The notes beneath the pieces are model-generated. The model worked only from the letters and a program-made list of their open reading frames with translations. It had not been told where the DNA came from and did no database searches. A stretch of 64,000 nt of DNA from Enterobacter hormaechei subsp. hoffmannii (GTDB lineage Bacteria > Pseudomonadota > Gammaproteobacteria > Enterobacterales > Enterobacteriaceae): contig NZ_CP017186.1 of NCBI RefSeq assembly GCF_001729745.1, positions 248,001-312,000 of the forward strand, in the 5' to 3' direction. The translations under genes were made by a program, and so were the position numbers. Shown one piece after another: positions 1-11,908 of the stretch. Position 1 is the first letter of the stretch; every line of letters starts with the position of its first letter.

Positions 1-974
1 GTTTTGATGGCGTTGATAATGTTCATCAGCACAGAACGCGAGGCATGGCGCAGGTAGAGCCCGAACAGAATGATGATGATTGCCGCCAGCGCAAATCCCC
101 AGCCGACGACGGTGGTTTCATGCCGGGTGATGACGGAAAGCGTGGCATCGGAGACCCGATAAATCACAAACCAGTCCGGATTGGTGAAAGAGTAGTAGTA
201 ATACCAGGTTTTACTTTTGGGGTCGAAAAGATGCCCTTCGCCGCTGGTCATTTTGTCCATCAGCGCTTCGCTTACGTACTGCTTAAAGAGCGCCCCCGTG
301 TCCGGATGCAGCACAACGGCGCCGTCACGTTCCACGACAAAAAACTCACCCTGAACCGGTGCCACCATCTGACGCAAGGTATACCCCATGGAGGTTAAAT
401 CAAGATGGAAAGCGAGCGTGCCCTTCAGACGGCCTTCCGGTGAAATGACCGGTTTATAGAGGGTGACCGTAGGATGTTGGGTGAAATAGTCCAGATAGGG
501 GCGGGTGTAGTGAGGAAAGTTGCTGGCTTCCGCTTGCCCGATAAACCATGGGCGTGTTCGTGCGTCGAACGACCTACTATTCTCCGTTGGCAGTACTTCC
601 GGCGCGCGCAGATGGTGCCCTTCGGTGTCCGCAAGAGAGATAGACGACACCGTCGGCATCAGATTCTGCAAATGCATTAACATCTGCAAACCCTGTGTCG
701 GATCGATATTTATCGTCTGATTCACTCTGTCTTCACGGGCGTAGTACATCGCAGCGCGACCAAGAATATAGTCATTTTCTCGCAGGATGGATTCGGTATA
801 GTTCACCGCCAGATTATGGGTGAAGTTACCATTAATTTTATGATAATCCTCAATAAAATCCTTCCGTTGTGAAAGGATGACCAGAATCGCGATTATCGCG
901 AAACTGAACAGAATCCCCGCGAAGCTGACCATAATTGGTCGGGTGAAAGAGAGCTTTTTACTGTGGAGTGCCAT
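1..974 (-). CDS. Membrane sensor protein with periplasmic Cache-type domain (N-terminal part)
   Basis: The reading frame starts with ATG at 974 and stays open for about 324 codons to the left edge, so only the N-terminal part is seen. Residues about 14-40 form a hydrophobic anchor. A periplasmic region of about 240 residues follows, with Cache-type signatures: an RTRPWFIGQ segment, then a VTLYKPVISPEGRLKG stretch and a later YYYSFTNPDWFVIYRV segment. A second membrane helix (GWGFALAAIIIILFGLYL) comes near residue 300. This is the usual layout of double-Cache sensors, whose output is often a GGDEF, histidine kinase or chemotaxis domain. The output domain lies outside the window, so the activity is unknown. 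I would guess a diguanylate cyclase, with low certainty. E. coli has htrC in this place. A TATAAT-like -10 on the minus strand is visible at 1057-1062. Confidence 0.75.
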   Translation of the reverse strand, partial: MALHSKKLSFTRPIMVSFAGILFSFAIIAILVILSQRKDFIEDYHKINGNFTHNLAVNYTESILRENDYILGRAAMYYAREDRVNQTINIDPTQGLQMLMHLQNLMPTVSSISLADTEGHHLRAPEVLPTENSRSFDARTRPWFIGQAEASNFPHYTRPYLDYFTQHPTVTLYKPVISPEGRLKGTLAFHLDLTSMGYTLRQMVAPVQGEFFVVERDGAVVLHPDTGALFKQYVSEALMDKMTSGEGHLFDPKSKTWYYYYSFTNPDWFVIYRVSDATLSVITRHETTVVGWGFALAAIIIILFGLYLRHASRSVLMNIINAIK

Positions 975-1307
975 GAGTTGTGCATCAATCCAGATGGTAG
1001 ACGCGTTGCGTCTGTCGATATCCTCAGCATAGTCGCTGTCAGATTGCTGGTAGTAAATTATACAGAAAGCGATTTCCGACGGGTTGATTTATCTTAAGAG
1101 TAGATAAGAAACGACTTATTTATTTTATCAATTGAAATTTTGTTTAAGAGGCGGAGGGCAGGGCGAAACGAGGAAGAAGCATTTTCACCCTGGTCAGCGT
1201 CCGTTGCTGACGTGGTTTATCCTAATAAAACCGGGCAGATCTCCTCAATCGCCCGGCGTTGATCTTACGAGCCGTCTCGTAACCTTTCCGCATTGTTGCA
1301 GGCGGTT
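975..1307. other. Intergenic region between the sensor gene and thiH
   Basis: About 330 bases without a convincing gene. It holds the thi operon terminator (1224-1256), a short inverted repeat near 1194-1212 (GTCAGC and GCTGAC) and an AT-rich part (about 1080-1145) probably belonging to the promoter of the leftward sensor gene. E. coli encodes the small RNA SroH near the end of thiH. I cannot show that it is conserved here. Confidence 0.5.
1224..1256 (-). terminator. Intrinsic terminator of the thiCEFSGH operon
   Basis: Read on the minus strand, CCGGGC (1256-1251) pairs with GCCCGG (1236-1231), followed by TTTTATT. It lies about 50 bases after the thiH stop codon. Confidence 0.75.
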
Positions 1308-2441
1308 TCAGCGCAAATGCGAAGCTCTTCCCAGCCAGCTGTCCCAGTCTTTCCACACGGGCTGTAGCCCCTGTGCAGTCAGGGCTTCCGCCACCGCGTC
1401 GGGCCGTCGTCCGTCGTGCGGTGCAAACTGTTCCAGTTCCGGGCGATCGTCTGCGTAACCGCCCGGCTGCGTTTTGGAAAAGGCGCTGACGTTGTTGATC
1501 GCCAGAGGGATCGCGCGGTCGCGAAACGCGGGGGATTCACGCGTGGAGAGCGACAATTCCACTTCCGGCGCGAACAGGCGAAATGCGCACAGGGTTTGCA
1601 CCAGCTGGCGCTCATCCATCAGCGAGGCGGGTTCAATGCCTCCCGTACACGGACGCAGCCGTGGGAAGGAGATGGAATAGCGGCTTTTCCAGAAGTACTG
1701 CTGTAGCCACAGCAGATGCTCCGCCACCATATAGCAGTCAACCCGCCAGCTGTCGGACAGACCGATAAGCGCGCCCAGCCCAATTTTATCGATACCGGCG
1801 CGCCCCAGCCTGTCCGGCGTTTCCAGCCGGAAGATGAAATCCTGCTTCTTCCCTTTCAGGTGATGTCGGGCATAGGTCGCCTCATGGTAGGTTTCCTGAT
1901 AAACCATTACGCCGTCCAGCCCGAGGGTTTTCAGTTCCGCATATTCCTCTTGCGACAGAGGCTGCACTTCCATTTGCAATGAGGCAAATTCGCGGCGGAT
2001 GGCCGGAAGATGCTGGCGAAAATAGTCCATCCCCACTTTGCCCTGATGTTCACCCGTCACCAGTAAGAGATGTTCAAAACCCATCTCACGAATAGCCGCA
2101 CACTCGCGGGCGATCTCATGCTCATCCAGCGTTTTACGCTTAATGCGGTTGCTCATTGAGAAGCCACAGTAGGTGCAGTCGTTGGCGCACAGATTAGAGA
2201 GATAAAGCGGCACGTAAAAGCTCACCGTGTTGCCAAAGCGCTGGCGGGTAAGGCGTTGCGCGCGCTGCGCCATCGGTTCAAGGTATGCGCTGGCTGCCGG
2301 AGAAAGCAGGGCCATCAAATCCTCGCGGGTCACATGCCGGGCTGTTAATGCCCGCTCTACGTCCGCAGAGGTTTTACTGTTGATGCGTAAGGCAATATCG
2401 TCCCAGTTAAGCTGACGCCAGCGATCGGTAAAGGTAGCCAT
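1308..2441 (-). CDS. thiH: 2-iminoacetate synthase ThiH (tyrosine lyase)
   Basis: A 377-residue radical SAM enzyme that cleaves tyrosine to dehydroglycine (2-iminoacetate) and p-cresol. It feeds thiazole formation by ThiG in aerobic-type enterobacterial thiamin synthesis. The iron-sulfur cluster motif CxxxCxxC is visible as Cys85, Cys89 and Cys92 (LCANDCTYC), and length matches the E. coli protein. It is the last gene of the operon. Its ATG overlaps the thiG stop codon (ATGA at 2441), which suggests translational coupling. ThiH forms a complex with ThiG in the known family. Confidence 0.97.
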   Translation of the reverse strand: MATFTDRWRQLNWDDIALRINSKTSADVERALTARHVTREDLMALLSPAASAYLEPMAQRAQRLTRQRFGNTVSFYVPLYLSNLCANDCTYCGFSMSNRIKRKTLDEHEIARECAAIREMGFEHLLLVTGEHQGKVGMDYFRQHLPAIRREFASLQMEVQPLSQEEYAELKTLGLDGVMVYQETYHEATYARHHLKGKKQDFIFRLETPDRLGRAGIDKIGLGALIGLSDSWRVDCYMVAEHLLWLQQYFWKSRYSISFPRLRPCTGGIEPASLMDERQLVQTLCAFRLFAPEVELSLSTRESPAFRDRAIPLAINNVSAFSKTQPGGYADDRPELEQFAPHDGRRPDAVAEALTAQGLQPVWKDWDSWLGRASHLR

Positions 2442-3208
2442 CAGAGTGCCTCCAGAAAACCGGTCAGCGGGCTGGTGGCCTGCGCCTGAAAGCTGCGCGA
2501 GCCGGGGCCGGACTGTCGTGCCAGCAGACCGGACTTCACGGCAAGGCGGAACGCACGCGCCATCATCACCGGGTCGTCGGCCACCGCAATCGCGGTATTG
2601 ACCAGCACCGCATCGGCCCCCATCTCCAGCGCCTGCGCGGCATGACTGGGTACGCCGATGCCCGCATCCACCACCACGGGCACGGTCGCCTGCTCGATGA
2701 TGATCTCCAGCATCGCGCGGGTCTCCAGTCCCTGGTTGGAGCCAATGGGCGCCCCTAACGGCATCACGGCCGCGCAGCCGGCCTCTTCCAGACGCTTACA
2801 CAGCACGGGATCGGCACCACAGTAGGGCAGAACGGTGAATCCCTGCTGCACCAGCGTCTCTGCCGCTTTCAGGGTTTCGATCGGATCGGGCAACAGCCAG
2901 CGGGCGTCCGGATGAATTTCCAGCTTCAGCCAGCAGGTGCCGAGCGCTTCCCGGGCCAGATGCGCAGCGAAAATTGCTTCCTCGGCCGTTTTCGCACCGG
3001 AGGTATTGGGTAAGAGCGTCACGCCTGCCTCCAGTAACGGCGCAAGTATGGCATCGTTGTGCTGACGCAGATCCACGCGCTTCATCGCCAGCGTCACCAG
3101 CTGGCTGCCGCTTTCACGAATAGCATCCACCATTAGCTGCGGGGAGGCGAATTTTCCGGTTCCGGTAAACAGATGTGAATCAAAGACTTTGTCGGCAATA
3201 CGTAACAT
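2441..3208 (-). CDS. thiG: Thiazole synthase ThiG
   Basis: A 255-residue TIM-barrel enzyme that builds the thiazole phosphate ring from deoxyxylulose 5-phosphate, dehydroglycine and sulfur carried by ThiS. Lys95, in the context CWLKLEIHP, corresponds to the lysine that forms the imine with the sugar. The frame can be extended upstream to 3256, but the family N-terminus MLRIADK begins at 3208, one base past the thiS stop codon (3210-3212), so I chose that start. The gene is packed between thiS and thiH without spacers. Confidence 0.97.
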   Translation of the reverse strand: MLRIADKVFDSHLFTGTGKFASPQLMVDAIRESGSQLVTLAMKRVDLRQHNDAILAPLLEAGVTLLPNTSGAKTAEEAIFAAHLAREALGTCWLKLEIHPDARWLLPDPIETLKAAETLVQQGFTVLPYCGADPVLCKRLEEAGCAAVMPLGAPIGSNQGLETRAMLEIIIEQATVPVVVDAGIGVPSHAAQALEMGADAVLVNTAIAVADDPVMMARAFRLAVKSGLLARQSGPGSRSFQAQATSPLTGFLEAL

Positions 3209-3209
3209 C

Positions 3210-3410
3210 TCAGCCCCCAGCGATAACCTGAAACAGCAGGATCTGGTCGCCTTCATTGACCTGCTGATGTTCCCACCGCTCGCGCGGCAGGATCTGTTGA
3301 TTGAGCGCCAGCGCCGTTCCCGGCTTCAGCTGGCGCAGCGTGTCGAGCAGGGCGGCAACGGTGAGATCGTCGTCGCACGTCATCGGCTCATCGTTAAACA
3401 GAATGCGCAT
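3210..3410 (-). CDS. thiS: Sulfur carrier protein ThiS
   Basis: A 66-residue ubiquitin-fold protein ending in Gly-Gly (QVIAGG). This C-terminus is adenylated by ThiF and converted to a thiocarboxylate that donates sulfur to ThiG. Its start overlaps the 3' end of thiF by 17 bases. The length and the diglycine end are diagnostic. Confidence 0.96.
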   Translation of the reverse strand: MRILFNDEPMTCDDDLTVAALLDTLRQLKPGTALALNQQILPRERWEHQQVNEGDQILLFQVIAGG

Positions 3411-4149
3411 CGCGGCCTCCGCATACCGGGCAGCGGTTGGCGCGGTTTAACGCCAGATGGCGCCAGCCGCTGGAACGGGCGTCGAACAGCCGGAGCGTGT
3501 TGCGCTCTGTTTCCATGCCGCTGAGCAACTTGATGGCTTCCAGCGCCTGAAGGGTACCCATCACGCCCACTACCGGCCCAAGAATGCCAGCCGTGCGGCA
3601 GTTACGCTCCGGTTCAGCCTCGTCCGGCCACAGGCAGCGGTAGCAGCCCTGCGCCCACGGCGGCGTAAGCACCATTATCTGCCCGCCGAAACCGACCGCG
3701 CTGGCGGTGATCAGCGGCGTGTTCTGTGCAACACAGGCCGCATTAATGGCCTGACGCGTCGCCATATTGTCCGTGCAGTCCAGCACCACGTCGGCAAGGG
3801 CAACTTCGCGTTGCAGATCTTCTCCGCTCAGCCGCGTCTGGAGCGCCACCAGTTCAATATCGGGGTTAAGCTGGTTCAGCCGCTTGCGCGTAACCTGTGC
3901 TTTAGGCTGGTTAACATCTTCTGTCGTGAAGAGGATTTGCCGTTGCAGGTTGCTGAGGTGTACCTCATCGTCATCGGCCAGTACCAGCGTTCCCGCGCCC
4001 GCCCCGGCCAGATACAGCGCGGCGGGCGCGCCCAAGCCACCCAAACCGACAATCAGTACCCGGCTGGCGAGCAGCTTTTGCTGCCCGTCAATGGCGATAT
4101 CCTCCAGCAGGATCTGGCGGCTGTAGCGCATAAAATCACGATCTTTCAT
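3394..4149 (-). CDS. thiF: ThiS adenylyltransferase ThiF
   Basis: A 251-residue E1-like enzyme that adenylates the C-terminus of ThiS. The nucleotide-binding loop GLGGLG is at residues 35-40. Zinc-binding cysteine pairs are at Cys169/Cys172 and Cys240/Cys243. Cys184 (ERNC) matches the cysteine reported to form an acyl disulfide with ThiS in E. coli. The start overlaps the end of thiE by 14 bases, as expected for a translationally coupled operon. Confidence 0.97.
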   Translation of the reverse strand: MKDRDFMRYSRQILLEDIAIDGQQKLLASRVLIVGLGGLGAPAALYLAGAGAGTLVLADDDEVHLSNLQRQILFTTEDVNQPKAQVTRKRLNQLNPDIELVALQTRLSGEDLQREVALADVVLDCTDNMATRQAINAACVAQNTPLITASAVGFGGQIMVLTPPWAQGCYRCLWPDEAEPERNCRTAGILGPVVGVMGTLQALEAIKLLSGMETERNTLRLFDARSSGWRHLALNRANRCPVCGGRDAHSV

Positions 4150-4776
4150 CGCCTGCTCCTGCCAGTTGTAAAAGCCGTGCGGTGGCGGCCTGCCAGTCTA
4201 CTGCCTGGGTGATAGCGCTGACGACGGCGATACTGCCGACGCCGGTTTCCAGCACGGCGGGCGCACGTTCAAGGCTGATTCCGCCGATGGCGACGGTGGG
4301 GTAATCGGCAAGGCGCTTAACGTGGGCTGCCAGCTGAGCCAAACCCTGTGGGGCAGACGGCATCTGTTTGGTTTGCGTCGGGAAAACGTGGCCGAGGGCG
4401 ATGTAGGAGGGGCGGGCCGCCAGCGCCACGTCGATCTCCATATCATCGTGGGTGGAAACGCCCAGCCGCAGACCGGCGTCACGGATTGCGTTGAGATCGG
4501 TCGTTTCCAGATCTTCCTGTCCCAGATGCACGCCGTACGCCTGGTGTTTAACCGCCAGCCGCCAGTAGTCGTTGATAAACAGGCGGGCGTGGTAGCGACG
4601 TCCCAGCGCGATAGCGGCGGCCACGTCGGCCTCCACCTCTTCGTCGCGTTTATCCTTGATGCGCAGCTGGAGGGTGCGAACGCCTGCCTCCAGCAAGCGC
4701 TCTATCCACGCCACGCTGTCCACCACCGGGTAAAGCCCTAAGCGGAAGGGGACAGGTGGGAAATCGGGCTGGTACA

Positions 4777-4777
<1 letters not shown>
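4136..4777 (-). CDS. thiE: Thiamin phosphate synthase ThiE
   Basis: A 213-residue TIM-barrel enzyme that joins HMP pyrophosphate and thiazole phosphate into thiamin phosphate. Family signatures include QLRIKDK near residues 37-43, the [23 protein letters not shown] stretch in two parts around residues 66-88, and a C-terminal AIGGI phosphate-binding loop. Its ATG sits on the last base of the thiC stop codon (position 4777), so the two genes overlap. Confidence 0.96.
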
Positions 4778-6675
<1,898 letters not shown>

Positions 6676-6729
6676 TCATTCCAGATGTGAAGGACATGGC
6701 TTGTCAGACGACGGATGAAGCAAGAGAAG

Positions 6730-6745
6730 ATCGCCCGAAGGCGAT
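6730..6745 (-). promoter_or_regulatory. Hairpin in the thiC leader (expression platform)
   Basis: Between the TPP aptamer and the thiC start, ATCGCC pairs with GGCGAT around a 4-base loop, and CTCTTG follows on the minus strand. This is where the switching structure of the E. coli thiC leader lies. The exact alternative pairing is an inference. Confidence 0.5.
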
Positions 6746-6762
6746 ACAACAGCAATGTGACT

Positions 6763-6855
6763 CTTGTTCCCTTCGCAGGTATTAACCTGATCAGGTTCCG
6801 CGGATCCCGAATTAACGGTCTCAGCCCGTGCTTTCACACTGGGCACTCCGACAAG
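6763..6855 (-). promoter_or_regulatory. TPP riboswitch (thi box) of thiC
   Basis: Read on the minus strand, the leader contains the thi-box core CTGAGACCG, the block GAACCTGATCAGG and the block TACCTGCGAAGGGAACAAG. The closing stem CTTGT/ACAAG is formed by the two ends. This is a near match to the E. coli thiC aptamer as I remember it. It should control the whole thiCEFSGH operon. Confidence 0.96.
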
Positions 6856-6878
6856 AAAAATCCCCCTCCGCAGAGGGG
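6856..6878 (-). terminator. Intrinsic terminator of rsd
   Basis: On the minus strand CCCCTC (6878-6873) pairs with GAGGGG (6868-6863) around a 4-base loop, followed by a run of T. It separates rsd from the thiC leader. Confidence 0.75.
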
Positions 6879-6914
6879 CGAATGGTTGTAAATTACTCGT
6901 TAACGATTAAGAAC

Positions 6915-7412
6915 TCAAGCAGGGCGCGCAACGTTATCGCTGGTGCTGATAGTCAGGTTGTTGTCCAGCACGAGGGCGATGAGCTTGTCTTCCAGCGTGA
7001 ATCGCTCTTCCAGTGCTTCGCCAAGGTCGGAAAGCGCCTGCTGAAACTCAAGATAGTTATCGTGATCGATAGCGTTCTCCAGCGTGGAATCGTAGTAGTC
7101 CATGATCTGCTGGGTGTTGGCTTCAAGCAACGGACAGAGTTTACTGGCCGCTAAATACGGCGTTGTCCCTTCCATTTCGCGGATAATGCGTTCATAAAGG
7201 TTGAAATGGCCGTCGGAGAGGTAGTCGACCAGGCTCTGACAAAAGTCGTCCAGCGCTTTTTCATTGAGTCGCATAAAGGATTCTTTGCCAGGCTTAAGAC
7301 CAACCAGATTGTAATACGCCACAAGGAGATGCTTGCGCACATGTAGCCAGCGATCCACCAGGGTGTTACTTCCTCCAACGCGCTCAGTCAGGCTTTCCAG
7401 CTGGTTTAACAT
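6915..7412 (-). CDS. rsd: Anti-sigma-70 factor Rsd
   Basis: A 165-residue helical protein that binds the housekeeping sigma factor RpoD in stationary phase. It matches E. coli Rsd along its length (RWLHVRKHLLVAYYNLVG, LNEKALDDFCQSLVDYLS), with a C-terminus a few residues longer. The frame also has an ATG at 7424, but the start at 7412 is preceded by GGAG six bases upstream and matches the family start MLNQL. Its terminator lies just ahead of the thiC riboswitch. Confidence 0.95.
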   Translation of the reverse strand: MLNQLESLTERVGGSNTLVDRWLHVRKHLLVAYYNLVGLKPGKESFMRLNEKALDDFCQSLVDYLSDGHFNLYERIIREMEGTTPYLAASKLCPLLEANTQQIMDYYDSTLENAIDHDNYLEFQQALSDLGEALEERFTLEDKLIALVLDNNLTISTSDNVARPA

Positions 7413-7507
7413 GGTCGACTCCATAAGGTTTAAAATGGGATCTGCTTATCCAAAATGTAACCACAATGCTAACAACATGTCAGTGAAGCGAAGGTAGTGC
7501 AATAGAT

Positions 7508-8281
7508 ATGGATCGTATTATTGAAAAATCAGATCTGGGTTGGTGGATCGTCAGCCACGAACAAAAATTATGGCTGCCCTCAGGAGAGTTGCCCTACGGT
7601 GCCGCGGAAACGTTCGATCTGGTGGGCCAGTCCGCGCTGAAGATCGGCGAGTGGCAGGGCGATCCCGTGTGGTTGATCCAACAGGCGCGCCGTCAGGATA
7701 TGGGATCCGTACGTCAGGTGCTGGATCTGGACGTCGGCCTGTTCCAGCTGGCGGGGCGCGGCGTACAGCTGGCGGAGTTTTACCGCTCGCACAAATACTG
7801 CGGTTACTGCGGCCACACCATGCACCCGAGCAAAACCGAATGGGCGCTGCTCTGCGGCCACTGCCGTGAACGTTACTACCCGCAAATCGCACCGTGCATC
7901 ATTGTCGCCATCCGCCGTGATGATTCCATCCTGCTGGCGCAGCATACCCGCCATCGCAACGGCATTCACACCGTCCTCGCCGGGTTCGTGGAAGTCGGCG
8001 AAACGCTGGAACAGGCGGTGGCGCGCGAGGTGATGGAGGAGAGCGGCATTAAGGTGAAAAACCTGCGCTATGTGACGTCGCAGCCGTGGCCGTTCCCGAT
8101 GTCCCTGATGACCGCGTTTATGGCGGAATACGACAGCGGCGAGATTGTTATCGATCAGAAAGAGCTGCTGGAGGCGAACTGGTATCGCTACGACGATTTA
8201 CCGCTGCTGCCCCCGCCGGGAACGGTGGCGCGTCGCCTGATAGAAGATACCGTGGCAATGTGTCGGGCCGAGTATGAGTAG
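7508..8281 (+). CDS. nudC: NAD-capped RNA hydrolase / NADH pyrophosphatase NudC
   Basis: A 257-residue Nudix hydrolase that removes NAD caps from RNA and cleaves NADH. A zinc ribbon uses Cys98, Cys101, Cys116 and Cys119. The Nudix box runs from Gly159 to about residue 181 (GX5EX7REXXEEXG). The SQPWPFP motif that marks NADH-type Nudix enzymes is present near residue 190. It is transcribed divergently from rsd. Confidence 0.97.
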   Translation: MDRIIEKSDLGWWIVSHEQKLWLPSGELPYGAAETFDLVGQSALKIGEWQGDPVWLIQQARRQDMGSVRQVLDLDVGLFQLAGRGVQLAEFYRSHKYCGYCGHTMHPSKTEWALLCGHCRERYYPQIAPCIIVAIRRDDSILLAQHTRHRNGIHTVLAGFVEVGETLEQAVAREVMEESGIKVKNLRYVTSQPWPFPMSLMTAFMAEYDSGEIVIDQKELLEANWYRYDDLPLLPPPGTVARRLIEDTVAMCRAEYE

Positions 8282-8319
8282 TGTTACACTGACGGACTGA
8301 CGCAATAAGGAACTGCAAA

Positions 8320-9384
<1,065 letters not shown>

Positions 9385-9393
9385 GGAGTGGTT

Positions 9394-10065
9394 ATGGATC
9401 TCGCGTCGCTACGCGCTCAGCAAATCGAACTGGCTTCATCGGTGATCCGCGAGGATCGTCTGGATACGGACCCTCCGCGATACATTGGCGGGGCGGATGT
9501 CGGGTTTGAGCAAGGCGGTGAAGTGACGCGAGCGGCGATGGTGGTGCTGAAATACCCGTCGCTGGAGCTGGTGGAGTACAAGGTGGCGCGTATCGCCACC
9601 ACCATGCCCTATATCCCCGGCTTTCTCTCCTTCCGCGAATATCCCGCGCTGCTGGCCGCGTGGGAGCAACTCTCGCAAAAACCCGATCTGCTGTTTGTGG
9701 ATGGGCACGGCATCTCCCATCCGCGTCGCCTGGGCGTTGCCAGCCACTTTGGTCTGCTGGTAGACGTGCCGACCATCGGCGTGGCGAAAAAACGCCTGTG
9801 CGGCGCGTTTGAGCCGCTCTCTGCCGAACCGGGCGCGCTGGCGCCGCTTATCCATAAAGGCGAGCAGCTGGCGTGGGTCTGGCGCAGTAAAGCGCGCTGC
9901 AATCCGCTGTTTATCGCAACCGGGCATCGGGTCAGCATGGACAGCGCCCTGGCGTGGGTGCAACGCTGTATGAAGGGCTACCGCTTACCTGAGCCTACCC
10001 GCTGGGCTGACGCCGTTGCCTCTTCACGTCCGGCATTCATTCGTTGGCAGGAAATTCAGCCGTGA
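9394..10065 (+). CDS. nfi: Endonuclease V (deoxyinosine 3'-endonuclease) Nfi
   Basis: A 223-residue DNA repair enzyme that nicks DNA near deoxyinosine. Family motifs include ADVGF near the N-terminus, the IPGFLSFRE block and [20 protein letters not shown] at 9388 lies in frame, but the ATG at 9394 is preceded by GGAG five bases upstream and gives the usual length. It follows hemE closely. Confidence 0.96.
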   Translation: MDLASLRAQQIELASSVIREDRLDTDPPRYIGGADVGFEQGGEVTRAAMVVLKYPSLELVEYKVARIATTMPYIPGFLSFREYPALLAAWEQLSQKPDLLFVDGHGISHPRRLGVASHFGLLVDVPTIGVAKKRLCGAFEPLSAEPGALAPLIHKGEQLAWVWRSKARCNPLFIATGHRVSMDSALAWVQRCMKGYRLPEPTRWADAVASSRPAFIRWQEIQP

Positions 10066-10106
10066 TTCAGGTAAACTGCGGCTAATTTTCGATTCGAGAC
10101 ATCATC

Positions 10107-10697
10107 ATGTTACAAAACCCGATTCATCTGCGCCTTGAGAAGCTGGAAAGCTGGCAGCACGTGACGTTTATGGCTTGCCTGTGCGAGCGCATGTACCCCA
10201 ACTATGCCGCGTTCTGTAAGCAAACGGAGTTTGGCGAAGGCCAGATTTATCGACGTATTCTGGATTTGATCTGGGAGACGCTGACGGTCAAAGACGCAAA
10301 GGTAAACTTCGACTCTCAGCTTGAAAAGCTGGAAGAGGCAATTCCTGCGGCGGACGATTACGACCTGTATGGCGTCTACCCGGCTATCGATGCCTGTGTG
10401 GCGTTGAGCGAGCTGATCCACTCCCGTCTGAGCGGTGAAACCCTGGAGCACGCCATTGAAGTCAGTAAGGCATCCATCACCACCGTCGCGATGCTGGAAA
10501 TGACCCAGGAAGGCCGTGAAATGACCGACGAAGAGCTGCGTGCTAACCCGGCGGTTGAACAGGAATGGGATATTCAGTGGGAAATTTTCCGTCTGCTGGC
10601 GGAGTGTGAAGAACGTGATATTGAGCTGATCAAAGGGCTTCGCGCGGACCTGCGCGAGGCCGGCGAGAGCAATATTGGTATAATTTTTAACCAATGA
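10107..10697 (+). CDS. yjaG: DUF416 family protein YjaG
   Basis: A 196-residue soluble, acidic protein of the DUF416 family, the same length as E. coli YjaG and in the same place before hupA. No catalytic motif or membrane segment is visible. Function is unknown. Confidence 0.93.
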   Translation: MLQNPIHLRLEKLESWQHVTFMACLCERMYPNYAAFCKQTEFGEGQIYRRILDLIWETLTVKDAKVNFDSQLEKLEEAIPAADDYDLYGVYPAIDACVALSELIHSRLSGETLEHAIEVSKASITTVAMLEMTQEGREMTDEELRANPAVEQEWDIQWEIFRLLAECEERDIELIKGLRADLREAGESNIGIIFNQ

Positions 10698-10747
10698 GAC
10701 AACAAAACGTGATTTAACGCCTGTTTTGTCACTCCTCGACTCTTCCC

Positions 10748-10784
10748 TTTCGCCCCCCGTCTGGTCTACATTTGGGGGGCGAAA
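10748..10784. repeat. Strong inverted repeat between yjaG and hupA
   Basis: An 11-base stem (TTTCGCCCCCC at 10748-10758 and GGGGGGCGAAA at 10774-10784) closes a 15-base loop and is followed by A, not T, on the plus strand. It may end yjaG transcription or mark a processing site. It is not a standard intrinsic terminator on either strand. Confidence 0.6.
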
Positions 10785-10883
10785 AAAAGTGGCTATCGGT
10801 GCGTGTATGCAGGAGAGTGCTTTTTTGGCATTTTCGTCGCACTCGATGCTTAGCAAGCGATAAACACATTGAAAGGATAACTT

Positions 10884-11156
10884 ATGAACAAGACTCAACT
10901 GATTGATGTAATTGCGGACAAGGCTGATCTGTCTAAAGTGCAGGCTAAAGCTGCTCTGGAATCTACCCTGGCTGCTATTACTGAGTCTCTGAAAGAAGGC
11001 GATGCTGTACAACTGGTTGGTTTCGGTACCTTCAAAGTGAACCACCGCGCTGAGCGTACTGGCCGCAACCCGCAGACCGGTAAAGAAATCAAAATCGCCG
11101 CAGCTAACGTGCCGGCATTTGTTTCTGGTAAAGCACTGAAAGACGCAGTTAAGTAA
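10884..11156 (+). CDS. hupA: DNA-binding protein HU-alpha
   Basis: A 90-residue nucleoid protein that forms dimers with itself or HU-beta and bends DNA. It begins [14 protein letters not shown] and contains the beta-arm signature [26 protein letters not shown] lies seven bases before the ATG. Codon use looks highly biased, as expected for an abundant protein. Confidence 0.99.
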   Translation: MNKTQLIDVIADKADLSKVQAKAALESTLAAITESLKEGDAVQLVGFGTFKVNHRAERTGRNPQTGKEIKIAAANVPAFVSGKALKDAVK

Positions 11157-11167
11157 GACGCGTGGCA

Positions 11168-11860
11168 GTGAACAGTTTTAACGAAGGGGCGGCAACGCCC
11201 CTTTTGTCATTCTGGCGTGGACCGCTCGCGCTGGCAGGCGTACTGTTGCTGTCTGCCTGTAGTCATGATTCCTCACTCCCCCCGTTTACCGCCAGCGGCT
11301 ACGCTGACAACCAGGGAGCGGTCAGGATCTGGCGCAAAGATTCCAGCGATGAAGTGCATATGCTTACCGCGTTCAGTCCGTGGCATAACGGCAATACCTC
11401 GACCGCAGAATACCGCTGGCAGGGCGATGCGCTGTCGCTCATTGAACTGAATATCTACAGTAAGACTCCCGAACACGTGAAGGTGCGTTTTGACGACCAC
11501 GGCGAGCTGAGCTTTATGCAGCATGAGGTCAGTGGACTGAAACAGCAGCTTTCCAGCGATCAGGTCGCGCTCTACCGCTACCGTGCTGAACAACTTCGCC
11601 AGACCAGCGATGCGCTGCGTCAGGGCCGCGTGGTGCTGCGCCAGGGGCGCTGGCATGCCGACGGCACGGTGACCACCTGCGAAGGGCAGACAGTGAAACC
11701 TGAGCTTGAATCCTGGGCAACCGAACACATTCAGCGTCGTCAGTGGCATTCATCTGTGGAGGTGAGTGTGGCATGGCTGGAAGCGCCGGAAGGCTCTCAG
11801 CTGTTGCTGGTGGCGAACGAAGATTTCTGCACCTGGCAGCCGACAGAGAAGAGTTTCTGA
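11168..11860 (+). CDS. yjaH: DUF1481 lipoprotein YjaH
   Basis: About 230 residues, with a lipoprotein signal (LAGVLLLSAC) whose lipobox cysteine should be acylated. It resembles E. coli YjaH, of unknown function. I placed the start at GTG 11168 by analogy with E. coli. A GTG at 11162 and a TTG at 11204 are alternatives, and the TTG would still give a good signal peptide (MSFWRGPLALAG). The hupA terminator lies inside the first codons of the longer forms, so the true start is uncertain. Confidence 0.85.
   Translation: MNSFNEGAATPLLSFWRGPLALAGVLLLSACSHDSSLPPFTASGYADNQGAVRIWRKDSSDEVHMLTAFSPWHNGNTSTAEYRWQGDALSLIELNIYSKTPEHVKVRFDDHGELSFMQHEVSGLKQQLSSDQVALYRYRAEQLRQTSDALRQGRVVLRQGRWHADGTVTTCEGQTVKPELESWATEHIQRRQWHSSVEVSVAWLEAPEGSQLLLVANEDFCTWQPTEKSF
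11186..11205 (+). terminator. Intrinsic terminator of hupA, inside the yjaH frame
   Basis: GGGGCG (11186-11191) pairs with CGCCCC (11196-11201) around GCAA, followed by TTTT. It is 30 bases after the hupA stop codon and overlaps the 5' end of yjaH. Confidence 0.75.
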
Positions 11861-11867
11861 CGTAAAT

Positions 11868-11901
11868 CCCCTCTCCCTTTGGGAGAGGGTTAGGGTGAGG
11901 G
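11868..11901. repeat. GC-rich dispersed repeat (CCCTCTCCC...GGGAGAGGG type), copy 1
   Basis: CCCCTCTCCC and GGGAGAGGG form a hairpin, followed by TTAGGGTGAGGG. The same arrangement recurs at 24564-24601 and around 26328-26832. It lies between the converging yjaH and purD genes. Confidence 0.8.
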
Positions 11902-11908
11902 TGTGAAA

